A stretch of DNA of 64,000 nucleotides from Branchipolynoe longqiensis (taxonomy: Eukaryota > Annelida > Polychaeta > Phyllodocida > Polynoidae), in assembly GCA_030323885.1 (NCBI GenBank), contig CM059193.1:53410749-53474748 (forward strand), written 5' to 3'. The position numbers and the translations under genes were made by a program. Under the pieces are notes generated by a model. It was not told the origin of the DNA and did not search any database. It saw nothing but the letters and a program-made list of their open reading frames with translations. Shown piece after piece: positions 62,386 through 64,000 of the stretch (position 1 is its first letter; each line of letters starts with the position of its first letter).

Positions 62386-62840
62386 GAAGTGTTATATATA
62401 ACACTATCCAGACAATATATATTACCTATATATATATTAAAATGAAGTGGTATAGCTAACACTATCCAGGCATTACATATATATACATGAAAATGGAGTG
62501 TTATATTTAGGACAATCCCGGTATTAGATATTACATATATATAAGAAATGAAGTGTTATATCTACCACTATCCGGGTGTTATATAATAATTATATATGAA
62601 CATGAAGTGTTATATCTAACACTATCTGGGTGTTATGTATTACATATATATATATGAAGCATTACATTTAAGACTATCCCGTATTATATATTACATATAT
62701 ACAAGAAATGAAGTGTTATATCTAACACTGACCGGGTGTTATATGTTACATATATACTGTATATAAGAAAATGAAGTGTTATATGTAGCACTACCTCACT
62801 ATTATATATTATATATATATATGAAAATGAAGTGTTATGC
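61496..62840. repeat. AT-rich satellite, unit about 57-70 bp, each with a GTGTTA..TAACAC hairpin
   Basis: About 18-20 units: AAAATGAAGTGTTATATCTA, ACACTATCCGGGTGTTATAT, then A/T-rich filler of changing length. The word GTGTTATATCTAACAC is a perfect 6-base stem with a 4-base loop. Between 62150 and 62840 the units are similar; between 61496 and 62030 they are more diverged. All frames are short. Confidence 0.85.
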
Positions 62841-63219
62841 CTATGACATTTAGCGCCATATATCACGTTTTCAACACGAGAGTTATGTCGGTGTAACCCG
62901 TGCATCAAATACCTCGCTAGTCTGTAACAAAGGACGGCAATGACCTGCCACCTAGCGAGTCTGTTTCCTTCCTCCAGACGGCGCTGTCCTCCCGAGAGCG
63001 CCATCAATTTCCACTGCCAGGTTTGAGGGAGGGGGTGGTGCCGCTCCGCGTTGGAAACCACCGTTGCCATAGCGACCGTATGTTATTATATATTTGAAGG
63101 TGGTATTGCCCGATATTGAGTTTGGGACCTCTGCTGCCTGTGGAATGCGCGTTGTTATTGACCGAGACGCGCCCAGGTTCGATGGGCAGTTTTTTCAGAC
63201 AGCCGCACCCAACTCAGAT
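62841..63219. other. No gene recognised
   Basis: GC-richer spacer (62880-63080) with no repeat match in the window. The minus-strand frame of about 128 codons across it shows no motif and ends in satellite sequence. Confidence 0.4.
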
Positions 63220-63500
63220 CCAGTTGGTTTGTTGGGGTTTTCTGCCATAGCAAAATCTAAGATCATATCAGGATGGGTAAAGACTCATGACGACGTTGTA
63301 CTTGTAGTGCTGCCCCACTAGAAGACCGGACCGCTGGTACCATTGATATCCCACTCACTCAGTCACATTATCCTTATCCTGAGCTAACCAGTCTTTGTCC
63401 ATTCCTAGTAATGCCGAGCAGCAGGCTAGGTAGCGGTAGGTATCAATTTTTGACCGGACCAGGATTTGAATCCCCAACCTTCTGCGTTCGAAGCTAGTGC
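63220..63500 (-). repeat. SINE-S copy, diverged
   Basis: TTTGTTGGGGTTTTCTGCCA, AGCAAAATCTAAGATCATAT, CCCCACTAGAAGACCGG, CCTAGTAATGCCGAGCAG, GGATTTGAATCCCC (B box, 63468-63481). The head is replaced by a different tRNA-like end (TTCGAAGCTAGTGC). Confidence 0.7.
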
Positions 63501-63584
63501 TCTTCGGTTACAAGCACTATATTAGTGCATATGTATTTTTGTATTGTTATATATATATACATATATATATATCTACCAGCTGGA

Positions 63585-63660
63585 TCCCCGTCCTGATATG
63601 ACTTTAGATGTTGCTAGGACGTAAAACAACAACAAACAAACAAACAACAAACAAACCAGC
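63585..63660 (+). repeat. SINE-S tail, plus strand, with A-rich end
   Basis: CCCCGTCCTGATATGACTTT, AGATGTTGCTAGGACGTAAA, then (ACAA)n. It shows the true 3' end of SINE-S: the AAAACAACAACAAACAAAC tail follows GGACGT directly. Confidence 0.75.
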
Positions 63661-63744
63661 TGGATGCGTTGGTATATGTGTACATATGTATACATATGTG
63701 TATACCTGCATACTGGGGCATACTGGGGTATGCAGGAATTGCAG

Positions 63745-64000
63745 GTATTGCAACACCTCAGGGAGTTTGACGCCCCTGCCCTGCAGAGGTGTAAACCACT
63801 GCCTTGTGGTACAGGTTCTTGACAGAACCGAAGGCTAAGGGAGCAAACCCTAAACAGAAAATCATGTCACTGTGGCAGCATTAAGGGCGGTTGATGTATG
63901 GAACTCCCAACATCTCCCGACCAGCCACTGCAGGGACAAATAGTTTTGCACCTGTCTTGACATGTTCATCCCGGTGTGAGACCTCTATTTGCTCCCCGAG
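63745..64000 (+). repeat. RepA copy 3, cut by the window edge
   Basis: Starts at AGGTATTGCAACACCTCAGG, as copy 2 does, and runs to base 64000 at CTCCCCGAG. It matches copy 1 almost base for base. Confidence 0.8.

Noticed and set aside
62684..63070. 128-codon minus-strand frame
   Set aside because: Its second half is a translation of the AT-rich satellite and the first half shows no motif.

Overview
The window is eukaryotic and almost certainly animal nuclear DNA. It has a spliceosome-style exon with a membrane segment, tRNA-derived SINEs, non-LTR and tyrosine-recombinase (YR) retrotransposons, DNA-transposon MITEs, long minisatellites and an assembly gap of 499 N. The repertoire (I/Nimb-type LINE with RNase H, Ngaro/PAT-like YR elements with split direct repeats, Harbinger-like foldback MITEs) fits an aquatic invertebrate such as a lophotrochozoan or an invertebrate deuterostome. 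I cannot name the species from sequence alone.

Layout. 1-5 kb: the 5' half of a LINE copy (minus), a decayed repeat-family gene with a Cys-rich tail, and a GC-rich remnant of a YR retroelement. 5-17.7 kb: the best host exon (7543-7708, transmembrane), a possible last exon (12149-12200), and many MITEs and SINEs. 18.1-20.7 kb: five CRE palindromes, then two intact intronless genes (18626-19336 and 19429-20478). The second has its own TATA/initiator and a PC4-like domain. This is the least familiar object in the window and may be virus- or mobile-element-derived. 20.7-21.2 kb: gap. 21.2-27.5 kb: a nearly complete LINE with ORF1, ORF2 and an internal 810-bp tandem duplication. 27.5-34 kb: a 35-bp minisatellite, two nested foldback elements, and 82-bp, GTGTGAATGTGG-type and 72-bp arrays.

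34-50 kb is mostly repeats: another foldback element, a 44-bp satellite of about 63 units, SINEs, a perfect 47-bp inverted repeat, and a CA-rich minisatellite split by a foldback element that itself hosts two more. 50.9-62.8 kb was once one AT-rich satellite carrying a small hairpin in each unit. Two YR retroelements (51114-53728 plus, 53744-58958 minus) inserted into it tail to tail, as did a pogo-like MITE, a LINE-tailed repeat and a SINE. The window ends in SINE and LINE-tail repeats.

Repeat names used below are local. MITE-M has TIRs like TTAAAGTTGCATAGTCCGAT. SINE-S is tRNA-headed with a tail like GATGTTGCTAGGACGTAAAA. RepA ends in (ATG)n. FB means Harbinger-like foldback elements with 3-bp target duplications. 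N1 and N2 are the two YR retroelements. Host coding content is very small. Most open reading frames outside the listed genes are translations of repeats.
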